A DNA stretch of 64,000 nt from Mesocentrotus franciscanus (taxonomy: Eukaryota > Echinodermata > Echinoidea > Camarodonta > Strongylocentrotidae), in contig CP137666.1 in assembly GCA_037976565.1 (NCBI GenBank), forward strand, positions 3,824,060 to 3,888,059, read 5' to 3'. Of this stretch, positions 13,155-23,887 are shown in pieces. Numbering within the stretch: the stretch's first letter is position 1; every line of letters begins with the position of its first letter. A program made the translations under genes and the position numbers. Under the pieces are notes generated by a model. That model saw only the letters and a list, made by a program, of their open reading frames with translations, did not search any database and was not told the DNA's origin.

Positions 13155-16116
13155 ATGATCAAAATTTGCTATCTGCAGTGAGCATGAACAGGCTGTATAC
13201 AGACTTGTCATTGGAATTACTATGAGCCTGACATATTAATCCTTTGAGCTGTCATATCATCAACAGCGCTACTTTGACCTGCTGTAATTGATGAAAACAG
13301 GTGGTCATAACATACAAGTGCTGATTAAGAAAAGGTGATGACTTAGCCACATTGTCAATGTCCAAATTAGTGCCAACTGCTTCAGCCACATTACTTAGAG
13401 CAAGCCTTAATAAAATTCTATTTAAGAATAACAATTAATTAGTAAGGGCAATTGCATATACAACCTACATGTCTGTAAATGTTCAGCTAACAGTTTGCAA
13501 CCATAATCTTCTTGCTTACATGTATAACGCAACAAAGAAATTATTTTTAAATGTTCATAACAAAATGGAAATGTGTATGATTTGAACAAGCCTTTTAAGG
13601 ACAACCAACTACATGTACATGTATGCTATCACTATATTTCTATTTTATCCATATTATTACTTTAAATAGCAAGTTCTAACAACTTCTTGTTCAGAATATC
13701 AATTAGCAAGTCTAATTACATGTACTGTCAATGTTCACTTCACATTTTACAACAGCCATTTAACATCTACTTGTATCTTTTTTTGTAATCATGGTACCAC
13801 AATGTTCATATGTATTTTGATTTCTAGCTAGATCTTAAGGTCAACTAACTACATTTATGTTGTCACTTTCATTCACAGTTTAGATGAAGAATTTCACTTA
13901 CCCATGCATATAGTATCCATATGATTAGAAATGGCATTGGTGACAGTATAATGATAAAGAACAGTGCAAAATGGGTTAGTATGGGGGAGGGGTGGCTAAA
14001 ATATATGGTGTGAAAATAGTATAACATACAGAACAATGACAAAATATACTATGTTGTATTTAATATATGTATACGACCAACAATGCACATTGTTTATGGA
14101 CCATTCTACACCATACATGATGTGAATAGTAAAATACTACAAAGAAAATAAACAAATAACAGAAAAATGTAGGTGAACAACTTCATTCATTCATTTCAAG
14201 TCATCAAACAAATACTTCCCAATATCTAGTAAAAATAAGAGACAAGTCATCCTCTGCTTGAACATATAATTTACATGTATAGAGCACAATTGCAAACTGA
14301 TAAACATCCTAGGCTAGGGCAATCATCCTAGGCTAGGGCAAACATCCACTCAACTATGAAACATTTTCTGAAAGATTTGCTGTTTAGGAAGGGTGAATAT
14401 ATTTGGGAAGTCCACTTTCCAGAGGTTCTCAATAAGAAGGTGGATAATGACATACATGAAAGACAGATCTACACATTTACAGCTTAGCATTTCTGACAGG
14501 ACACCCATCTCTTGAGAAGGATTGGCACATACAGAAGCAGCGGAATTTCATGTCATAATATGTAGGCCTATGCAGTATCATAGAACTCTTTTTTGGAAAG
14601 GCATGTAATAAGCAGTAAAGGCAAAAAGGATTAGCAATTGTGACAATTAAAAGAAAGAAGGAGGAGAATGAGAAAAATGATAGAGTAACTGAACAGTCCA
14701 CATTTCTTCCCAGTAGTTTCCATTCGATCTATAACAAATTGCTCAGACTCTAAAATTGACAGACATTTACAGAATGGGATCAAGAAACAAAAAGCAACTA
14801 AAATTGACCCAAAAAAAATACTTTTTTGAATAATGGAGAAAAAATAAGTTGTATTATAATTAGAAAAAAAGGAAGTAATGAAAAATAAAATGAAAACTAT
14901 AATCTAGTTATGCAAATAAAAATAAATATGTAGCTTGGTTTTGGATAGTAGCCATAAAGCACCTTACCATTTAAGTACAACACAGATCTAATAAAATGAA
15001 AACTATAATCTAGTTATGCAACTAAAAATAAATGTGTAGCTTGGTTTTGGATATTAGCCATAAAGCACCTTGCCATTTAAGTACAACACAGATCTAATAT
15101 CTTTGACTGTACAGGTTCATACTGCTTTCAAAAAGCATACAAATAACATTGATGGTTCTTCAAAATATCCTTATAGATTTATTACTTCTGGTAGCACTTC
15201 ATTCTTACTAAACAAACAGTGATACCAACTAGTGATAAGTCGCTAGGTTTTAATAGCCTTGGCTGAATACACTACCAGCACTTGCTTAATGATAATCAGT
15301 TCCCTTTCAATTGAAATAATAGAATATGAGAAATACTGTAAATCTGGTTATTTATAGAGCATAGGAGTGCATTCACTCATGCCACCATCATCACAAAGGT
15401 TTCAATGAGCCAGCATACTTCAACAGTGCCAACAGTGCTACAGGTAAATGTCATCTCTTCTACACATCAACTACTTGAGACTGAGATTAGCGATAGGTCA
15501 TTTTGACCTATTTCCTGGCAGGCAGGCAAGCCAGGCAGAATCAAACAATGAATCATTCCCAGAACACTGGAAACTGTCAATCAAGTGCACTTCCAATGAG
15601 AAGCACTATGCCTCCAATTCTGAAGCTGTTAACTGTAAATAGTTGTATCATTTCAGATCGTCCAGTTACACGTACCGGTAGTAAGGGAATTCATGGGAAT
15701 CTACAGGTTACTCATTGCAAGATTGTAACATTACTCTACTCTAAATAGACCAGTTTAAGAATGCATTCAAACTTCATGCAAACTTCCTGACTCTACACTA
15801 ATAGATTGCTTCTTACTGGAGGCTTGTCTACATGTAACTTGGCAACCACTTAAATGCATGCCAGTAGAAATATATCTACATGTGATCATAAATGTATACA
15901 TGGACATCACAGGGGGAAGAAATTCATCACTAGGGTTTCTGGGAAGAAACCTTTAAAATGCAATCAATACCATGCTTTCTACAATCTATAAAGTCCTTTA
16001 TTCCATTGCAAACTTTAATACAAAATCAATCTTTTCATTACTTTGCTATATAATGTTACAATCGATTTGAATCAATCGTAATTTACAAGACAGGAGTATT
16101 GGTCTAAAATGCTTAC
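13155..16116. other. Probable LASP intron 4 sequence with a local tandem duplication
   Basis: No exon was found. Apart from the 106-bp duplication listed separately, it is AT-rich with a few TACATGTA motifs and a short direct repeat (ATCCTAGGCTAGGGCA) near 14310-14340. It lies immediately downstream of LASP exon 4 on the minus strand and starts with a GTAAGC donor. Confidence 0.55.
14884..15101. repeat. Tandem duplication, two copies of ~106 bp
   Basis: The block beginning AAAATGAAAACTATAATCTA occurs twice in direct orientation with a period of 106 bp. The copies differ at only a few positions (for example GCAAATAAA against GCAACTAAA). The high identity suggests a recent local duplication within an intron. 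Confidence 0.9.
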
Positions 16117-16294
16117 CTGTGCCAGCTTCAGGAGCTGGTCGATGTTGTTCACTCTGTTCTCTCTGCTGTAGCTGACCTGTGTACATGACTGCACTCTGAT
16201 TCTGGGTATTCCTTCTTGCTCTCATTGTCTCAGGATCATCAGCCACTGATATCTTGCTGCCCTTCTCTTGTACAAACTGCTTCTGATACTCAAC
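16117..16294 (-). CDS. Lasp1: LASP exon 4: nebulin-like repeats and start of linker
   Basis: The 178-bp exon is bounded by a CTGTAG acceptor and an ACAG|GTAAGC donor. It enters in phase 0 and leaves in phase 1, encoding residues 84-142. It completes nebulin-like repeat 1 (VEYQKQFVQEKGSKISV) and encodes repeat 2, starting ADDPETMRARRNTQNQSAVM, then a Gln/Glu-rich start of the linker. In LASP proteins these roughly 35-residue repeats bind F-actin at focal adhesions and the cell cortex. The spacing and the A-D-x-P-E motif match repeat 2 of LASP. Identification comes from the recognised LASP pattern across exons 1-4. Nebulette LIM isoforms share it in vertebrates, but an invertebrate copy would normally be called LASP. 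Confidence 0.92.
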
Positions 16295-16973
16295 CTACAG
16301 GAAGAACAAAATACATAATGGATAGTGTGAAAGAGGTATCTGAATGCTTTCAAATTTATATAATGAAAAGTTTTGTAGGAAAAATAAAAACAAATTGTCA
16401 CAGCAATTTACTGATTTTGAGTTAGAGGTTCACTCTTCATTTTGAAAGGAAAACCACTAAGAAAACAAATTCAAACCAGGAGCATTTGAACTATGTGTTT
16501 GTACACAAGCATTTTACAGTAAAAGCTCAGATCCATACCTTACAAATATCTGGATCTAGGAAGTGCCATAATAATTTGGGAACAAACACCTACAAGTATG
16601 ACCTGACATCTCTGACTCACTGATATCACTAAGTCCTTGGTATTTTAGTGAAAATATTAAGAATAAAAGTCTGCTTGGATATGCAGATTAATATCTAAGA
16701 ATGACTTTCATATCACATCAAGTACATTTAGCTATCAATAAATGTCATCAATTTTTCAAGTGATTGCATTAAAGTAGCTGAGCGAAGAAATGTCACAAAA
16801 TGTCACAAAATGGACAAATTATACATGTACTGAAAGCTTACACCAATATGAACACAAATCATCTGCTCTAAAGTATTATAAATATAAATGAAACGCGATA
16901 AGATGCTTTTTCCAAGACCCTTCTCAGAACTTCTTTTCCTGGCTTGAAAAATAAAATTACGGAGTACAGACTT

Positions 16974-17859
16974 ATGACGTCAGAGGTTGGGCACGATCGA
17001 AATTCCTAGGCCTCTCGCTCGGCTCTCGCTCAGCTCGCGTGCGGTATTTTGCATTCAGTATACATTAACCAGACTTCGAATGATTCATACCTAAGCCAGC
17101 TTTGATGAAAGTGGAATAACAATCTCTCGAAATCAGGAAATTACATTTTATTATTGCATATTAAGCAAATTATGTAATGTAATACGAGGGGGTGAATCGT
17201 GCAGATCGATTTGTCCAAATATTCTTCCGTTTTGTGTAATTTGCTGTGAAGTTTTCGGTCATGGCTAATTGGCATGTGCAAGATGATTGGTGATTGCTGT
17301 TAATTGAGTGTTGATAAATCGCGAGAGTCCCTTTGGCTTTGCATTTTTATGATGTCGTGCAGTTCCATTTATGGTGCATATATGTAATTGGTATTCGCAA
17401 GATATAATCTCACATCTATTCTTCTTGTTTTTTTATCCGTGAAATTTGCCAAAATAGCCCTACACTTTCTAAAAATTAGAAAATGTCTCGCCCAGTCAGT
17501 CACCCCAGTGCATGACGGATCGATCGCCAGTTCAGCGGGCCGGTGCGGCGCGGCCAGCTCGAACTTGGGAATTTCATGGCGCTAGTGTACTTTCGTATCC
17601 ATTTTTGACCCGCAACTCCGGCGTGGCCTACTAAAACATACAAAAAAATCAAATAAATCACTGTCACTAGTTGTGGAGCTGCATGTGCTCATCAACTTCG
17701 ATATCTAAATTTAGTAAAACTTCTTCCTCAAGCTCGGACATTGTGATAGGATATTTCGCGTTTGACTGGCTTTCGTATACGTATAATGCATGCAGCGGAC
17801 ATAGCTGTGTGAGGGGCCTTGGGAGCACTCTCGCTCATGTGCCCAACCTATTACGTCAC
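16974..17859. mobile_element. ~890-bp TIR element inside LASP intron 3
   Basis: The left end has TGACGT then AGGTTGGGCAC; the right end has GTGCCCAACC then TTACGTCA, which is its inverse. Paired CTCTCGCTC motifs lie just inside both ends. A GC-rich core near 17520-17570 shares GGCGCGGCCAGCTC with the element at 12200-13154. No transposase coding sequence was recognised. Confidence 0.65.
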
Positions 17860-18089
17860 ACATCGTACCAGCGAACAGTGGGCTGATCGAGGGCGGAAAA
17901 AACGGGTAGCAAATTCATCATTTTTGATAGCAGATTAGTCAATTCTGTAACAATTTTTGAAAAGTAAATATGAATTATTAGAAAGATTGTAACATTACCT
18001 TTGCAATGATACCAATATTATTAAGGATAAAAGCATTTTAAAACCTTCGCTCTGGTATTTTAACGTTTGCATATACATCTGTATGTAAT

Positions 18090-18290
18090 GCTTGATTTTC
18101 TTGGTAATTTAAGTAATGTTAATTTGTTTAGTTATGTTAGCAATATTTTATTTTCTTGGTAATTTAAGTTATGTTATTTCCAATAGTAATATTGATTTTT
18201 CTTGAATTAATCTTGATTTGTGTACAGCGCTTTGAAACATTTATGTCACAAGCGCTATATAAATTTTTCGTATTATTATATGTGTACGTG
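18090..18290 (+). repeat. Dispersed repeat tail with AGCGCTATATAAAT motif
   Basis: A duplicated block (TTTTCTTGGTAATTTAAGT, two copies about 55-60 bp apart) leads into CAGCGCTTTGAAACATTTAT and AGCGCTATATAAATTTTT. The last motif is typical of the 3' ends of widespread invertebrate and fish retroposons (known pattern). The family cannot be assigned by eye. Confidence 0.5.
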
Positions 18291-18810
18291 TGTGTGTGTG
18301 CTAACAATACACAATATTTTTACAGAAAAAGTTCAGATTCATACCTGAAATCATCATTAGTCAAAATACAAACAATCCACAATGCTGATGTGTTCATCAA
18401 TAAATCAAACACATAGTTTGTGGGCCAGTACAGTGTATATGGGACCATGTCCACATGTCAATCATGAGGTCTTACTTTGAACCGATGTGTTGGTCGGATG
18501 GTCGCATTACCCAACTTTTTGTGTCAAAATGCCCCTTTATTCACAGAATGTCGGGGTAATAAAAAACTAATGTTTGTGAGTTGTGACATAAATCCCTCTT
18601 ATCTACAAATGGTCTGGTCTAATTAACCTGACACTTTGTAAAAACCCTACAGCAAATCTACAAAAGGGGGTCACGTCATCTTCCGCTTTTGATTCACGAA
18701 AGATCATGTAACGCCACCACCTGACAGGACGCAATGACCTCATGATTCGAAGTAAGCCATCATGATGAACATATTGTCTGTTGAGAGGCAGAAATGTTTT
18801 AACTATGTGT

Positions 18811-18925
18811 ATATGACTATATATATATAAAGTATATATGACTATATATGAAGTATATATGACTATATATGAAGTATATATGACTATATATGAAGTATAT
18901 ATGACTATATATGAAGTATATATGA
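18811..18925. repeat. 21-bp AT-rich minisatellite
   Basis: About five near-identical units based on AGTATATATGACTATATATG repeat in tandem inside LASP intron 3. They are rich in TATATA and can pair with themselves. Confidence 0.9.
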
Positions 18926-19017
18926 GTTAACACCCTTCTGGCTCTCAATACGGTATCAATACGATATACATGGATAAATTGCAAGCACTGTAGATCTATT
19001 CCAACAGTGTACTATAC

Positions 19018-19102
19018 CTGACTCTGAGTTTTTGTGTTCTTTGCAAGTCTTCTGTTTTCAGGGGTATCTGCCACAGTGGTAAACTTTGTTGTAGGGTAGT
19101 GG
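19018..19102 (-). CDS. Lasp1: LASP exon 3: last LIM zinc ligand and first nebulin repeat
   Basis: The 85-bp exon has an AACAG acceptor and a CAG|GTATAG donor. It completes a codon split after two bases in exon 2 and ends in phase 0, giving residues 55-83. It encodes AHYPTTKFTTVADTPENRRL and the next nine residues to S82-Q83. His56 is the last zinc ligand of the LIM domain. V-A-D-T-P-E-N is the signature start of the first nebulin-like repeat of LASP. Its phases match exons 2 and 4 exactly. Confidence 0.94.
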
Positions 19103-19804
19103 CTGTTTAGAAAATGGAATAGAGAACAGTTTTCATCAGATAAATTCCCATCTCGAAATTACACCTAGATGTTTGGAAAGATAAAAGCATGTATTGCATC
19201 AGTAATCAGAAATAGTATTCACATTTGCATTAGGCTTCATTTAAAAAAGGATATGGAATGAGAATTCGCACTGCGATTGGATTTTAGGTTAGGTTGGGGG
19301 GGGGGGGTTAGGTATAATTCTGTTCAAGAGGTTGAGTTATGCATTTAATGCAGTTAAGCCATAGATTACAATAATACCAATTATATGCTACTTTAGTGCC
19401 TGTCAGACGAGTAACAGCTCTCTGAAAACTCGAAATCTAAAGCTTTGAAAATCGGGAGTTGTCGACTTAAAAACTAGCTATCGAATTGATGACATCATTT
19501 TATGTGGATTACGCATATTCACAATGACTTTGCATTAATTAAGCACGGCTCATCGCCTCAGCTATATAGGCGAGCTGATAGGGTGCACATATTATGTCGT
19601 CACTGTAACTGCTGCAAATTTGGCCCCTGTTGACCTGTATTATTTGGAGAGGTGCGGAAAATAAGGTTTTAATTCGCTTTTGTGCAATACTGAAAGGGAA
19701 AATATTTTGAATTCCTTTATATTTGTATTCTATGTTCATTCAGCTTCCATTGATAAAAAGTTATATTTTCATCAGATAGGGTCTTTAAAATGAGAATAAC
19801 TCAC

Positions 19805-19899
19805 GCATGGCAGTATGGAAGCTTGTTGTAGCCTTTGTAGTTCTTCATGTTCAGGGTCATCCCACATGATTCACAGGTAAAACATCCCTTGTGCCAACT
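19805..19899 (-). CDS. Lasp1: LASP exon 2: second half of LIM domain
   Basis: The 95-bp exon begins after an ATCCAG acceptor in phase 0 and ends at CATGC|GTGAGT, two bases into a codon. It encodes residues 24-54, including [20 protein letters not shown] and the motif [11 protein letters not shown]. Numbered from either first exon, the zinc ligands His26, Cys29, Cys32, Cys35 and Cys53 fall exactly where a LASP-type LIM domain needs them, with Cys5 and Cys8 from exon 1 and His56 from exon 3. Both alternative first exons end in phase 0 and can splice here. Confidence 0.94.
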
Positions 19900-20929
19900 C
19901 TGGATTTAAAGAGACAAAAAGGTGAAAAACATATTTCTAGAAATGCAATAATTATTTCGTTGTACAATGTTGGTAATAATTTGAACGGGAAGTAAAGAAC
20001 TATCAGGTTACTTTCTTTAAAGGGAGAAAAATAAAGTCCTAGATATAGAAAAATAGATCAAGGCTGATGTGTATACAGGTAGGAATACGTCTACAGGTTT
20101 TTGAAGACATGATGATCAAATACAAGTCAGCAAGTAAGAACTAAAAATCATGCATTTGTTTTAATTATCTAGACTACTCTTTTGGCTTTTAAAACAAATT
20201 TATTAACATAAACATTATTTCAATTAAACATTTGACAGCCCTAGTCTATAAATGTAGACCCAGAGTTTTAACACCTCAGTCACTATAACAAAATCAACGC
20301 TGGACCGACAACAGACCAATAACAATAATGTACACAAACATTTAGACCTAGAATCTAGGGTCTACTCCTACTCCAGCATCCTAGTCTCCAAATAATGCCG
20401 TTGAAAAGAAACTGTACTGTAGTGTGACTGAGCCTAAGCCCTAAGGGTTGAGTTTGAGTTAGCACTGTTGTTGCAAAATGTAATGAACTATAACGAATAA
20501 GAATGTCATCATCATGTAGACCTAATAATAGTAATTCATAAATCATAATCAATACAAAAACAGATAATTTAGTCTTTTAGTTTTAGATTGAGACAATGAA
20601 ATCCTCTGCAATATTCTGCACATAGAGAATCTACAATAGTACAAAGCACAACAGGTTTTCTTTAGTAGTTTAAAACAATGAATAAATCTACTTCACAAGT
20701 AATCAATCACATTCAGTTTCCTATTGTGTTGTCCTGTAATTGTTTACTTTCCGGGCTGATACACGAACACAAAGGCATTTTCAATGGTGCCTAAGTAATA
20801 ATCCTATAACTGCACGGAATACCAACCGAGCTAGGCTCATTCAACAGATTATATACATGTATGTATACTACCGCCCACTTTCACTCCAGACGCGCGATGC
20901 AGATTTAAAATAAGAGATTTTATCCTTAC
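19900..20929 (-). other. LASP intron 1 (proximal first exon to exon 2)
   Basis: It begins with GTAAGG after 20930 and ends with CAG before exon 2. It is AT-rich with no further exon or repeat recognised. When the distal first exon is used, this stretch and exon 1a are both removed as part of a longer intron. Confidence 0.7.
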
Positions 20930-20998
20930 CTTATCCAAACATTTCAGCTCTTCCACCGGATAAACGGTCCTGAGGCATCTCGCACAATTCTTGTTCAT
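20930..20998 (-). CDS. Lasp1: LASP alternative first exon 1a (proximal), first half of LIM domain
   Basis: The 69-bp coding part encodes 23 residues, starting MNKNCARCLRTVYPVEEL and ending C-L-D-K, then a GATAAG|GTAAGG donor in phase 0. Cys5 and Cys8 are the first two zinc ligands. The ATG is placed where every LASP starts, with Asn at position 2. It differs from the distal exon 1b at 7 of 23 residues (positions 3, 4, 9, 10, 15, 17 and 19), and 1b is closer to the vertebrate LASP N-terminus. Both joins to exon 2 keep the frame, so this is an alternative-promoter exon pair. A TIR element lies about 200 bp upstream. Confidence 0.92.
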
Positions 20999-21204
20999 CT
21001 TGACTATCCAAATATCCTTCAAAATCGGAAAATGGTGATCAGCACATGAGCATCCGTCTCTTGTATTTCCCGAGTGGATCGGGATGATGAGGATGACGCA
21101 CCGCGAAACCAGCTACCGCGCTCTAGCTGAATTGCAGTATATCTACACAGTGCATGCGCCCAATGTCGATCTTTCTTAGCCTTGGAATTGCCCGGTCGCG
21201 GATA

Positions 21205-21618
21205 TTTTTTTTACACGCTAGCCTGGCCATTTTCGTCGTAATACTCGTAAAAGTGCGCTGGTGGGAAAGCCTACATGCACATAAGCATGCACGTAGTTAG
21301 CTAGTGCAGCGTGCGGGTGAACTTGGTTGCTCGCTTTATTAGCTGATCATTCGTTCGTTCGTGTGTCCTCAGATCAAGATTAATGTAAAGTTCCTAAATT
21401 AAATTCAATTAAGTTCTTGAATTCCATCGCCCGATGGCTGCGATGGCCGATGGCCGTCTCATTTACAAGGGCCACCTAAGTCTTCATCTGATGATTGCCA
21501 TGCATGATCTACATGTATAATCAGTATAATGCACGCATGTAGGCTGCTAGACTCTAATATTAGTCGCTTCTATGGTATTTATCACAGAAATGGCCAGGCT
21601 AGCGTGTAAAAAAAAATT
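21205..21618. mobile_element. MITE just upstream of LASP exon 1a
   Basis: Arms of about 25-29 bp (TTTACACGCTAGCCTGGCCA on the left and its inverse on the right, with flanking T- and A-runs) bracket about 350 bp without coding potential. Its left edge is about 200 bp upstream of the exon 1a ATG, so it lies in the presumed 5' UTR or promoter of the proximal LASP start. Confidence 0.75.
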
Positions 21619-23363
21619 ACGCGTACGCTGAGGCTAGCGGAGACGGAGGGGAAATCGAATCCAGCGCGAACCCTTGCCGATGGGGGTAGTACACACGGCA
21701 CTCCATCGAGAGAAAGGCTCACCAAAAACGGAAGTCGAGTCAGCGAGCGAAAAACCCCTGCTTATGCACCGGGGGTACCCCTCCTATTATAATACCCGGA
21801 AAGTGAAAGTGCACCTGTCGCACCTTTCATGATACACGCCCTTGTTTGTTGTCGACCATAAACCCTCTATCGTTTCAAGGATAATGTACGAACGGTAACC
21901 ATCAGGGCCACAATGGTTCCACCCCTACCCGAAATCACATGTGGTTCACTTTCATCCGATCATCATCATTATCATTATCATCATTATCATCATCTTCGTT
22001 GAAATTCAAATTGATCCATTGTCATGTAATACTCAGAGTAAGGTACCATACTGTGTCATAATAATGAGCCTACTGTTTTATTGTTTTTGCTCTTTTGTCT
22101 TTATTTATTTTTAAAGGCATGAAAGTATCAACAAATTTCGACAAACCTGTGCATGAACTAAAGTATGGATTCCTTTATCTTTTCAGATCTCTGTTATACT
22201 TATTCCTAATAAGAGCCTTCCAAAGTGCCACCGGTATCTCATTCAACGCGATACGATAATAACCAAACCCAAAGGCGGATCAAAAGCACCATCTCTCCCA
22301 CCCCCAAATCCTCCCTTCCTTCCTTTAAAATTTTTTTTTTTTTTTACTGGGTTCGCGAAACCTCTCCCCGCGCGCAGAAGGCCAATATTTGAAAAACAAA
22401 ACTAGAAGCCTATCAAGTTTGGTTTGATCTGAGCCCTTTGTCATCTTCTTAAATTTTGATAGGCTTTTTCCTTTCTCCTTTTAAATATTTTTATTTCGAA
22501 GAAACATAGAGATGGATCATTTCAAAATGTTTATTGGATCGAGTGGCGCCACCACACGGCAGCGTTGCGTTCTGCATCTGTGTGATCCGTTCTTTCTACG
22601 TCGGAACTTACATCTTGCTTTAAAAATATTCACCCAATATTTTATCACTGATCACGAGGATATTGTGGGGGAGGGATTCAGTCAGTTACATATTCCGTTT
22701 TATCTATACTCCTTTCATTTCCCCCCTTTCCTCTCCTTTTCACCATTCGATTTGAGGGGCACATGCCCCCTTAACCTACGCCGCTCTCTTGAGAGCATAT
22801 CAGAGGGTTTATTATAAGAAATATGATTAATCCCGGGATCGATATGACTCCCTCTGCAAGACAATCTCCTCCCAATGCCGGGTATTTTTAGATTCTCTTT
22901 TAATTTCCTGCATAACAATCTGGAAGTAAATAATGCCTTTTCCCAATGATCAGCTAAAATAGAACTGACCTTTATCGAATATGATTATGATCAAGAAAGA
23001 ATCTAAGATCGTAGATTATCACATGGCTTTCTTTTATCCTCAAATTTAATGTAATGCGTGCGTGGTTATCAAGCAAAGTAATATTCTTCGCGACAAAATC
23101 ACCATCGATATAATCACAAATGCGATAGACACTTTCAACATCGCAAAGGGGTCTAGGAACAAAAGTATTAAAAAGTTTTAGTCATACATTTTTCAAAAAA
23201 GGTTAGAAATGATGCAGACCCCTTTATGCTGTATAATTGACAACAAATAACAGAAATATAGAGGGTCTAGACAATGGCAGGGGGGGACATTAAAACAATT
23301 TCGAATTATTGTTCTATTCTAACTTTTATCAGCACACTTGGCAAACAATTTGGCTAGGAAAAT
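21619..23363. other. Non-coding DNA within the distal LASP intron
   Basis: No exon supported. It contains an ATC/ATT trinucleotide patch at about 21958-22000. A 101-codon frame at 22512-22817 (+) has no motif, no signal peptide and no splice context, and is not called. Confidence 0.5.
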
Positions 23364-23887
23364 TTAAAGGGGAAGTCCACCCTGATAATTAGCTGATATT
23401 ATTAAAAGCAGAATAAACGAGACAAACAAATAAATGAAAGTTTGAAGTTGTCATCAGTGAAACACAAATTGGCAACACTGTGACGTATCTTGCGAGGTCC
23501 TCTCCAATTATAGCTCTGTACAGAAAATTTCATAAATTTTCATTTTCTTAGTGTTGATGACGGAATAGGTTTGTTTCATATATATACAGGGGTTGTATAA
23601 AACATATTTGCAACAATGATATTTAGGGTGCATGTATACGATCGGGAATTTTCTTTATGCAAAAATAGAAAATTATGGTTTATTTAAGATAGAGTAAAAG
23701 GGAGGGGACCTCACGAGATACGTCACCGAGTTACCAATTTGTGTTTGGTTGATCGCAACTTCGACAATTTATAACTTCTCATTTTTTATCGGATTTTCCT
23801 CAAACTTTTACTGACCTGTTCTTCTCACTTTTCTGGTTCTATTAAAAACACCTTTATATCACTTATCAGGGCGGACTTCTCCTTTAA
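23364..23887. mobile_element. MITE family 'GAAGTCCACCCT', copy 1 (complete)
   Basis: The left end TTAAAGGGGAAGTCCACCCT is mirrored at the right end by AGGGCGGACTTCTCCTTTAA. Internal blocks (ACACAAATTGGCAACACTGT and an inverted relative CCAATTTGTGTTTGG) also pair across the element. Diverged or partial copies occur at 30339-30726 and 35735-35990. Confidence 0.8.
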
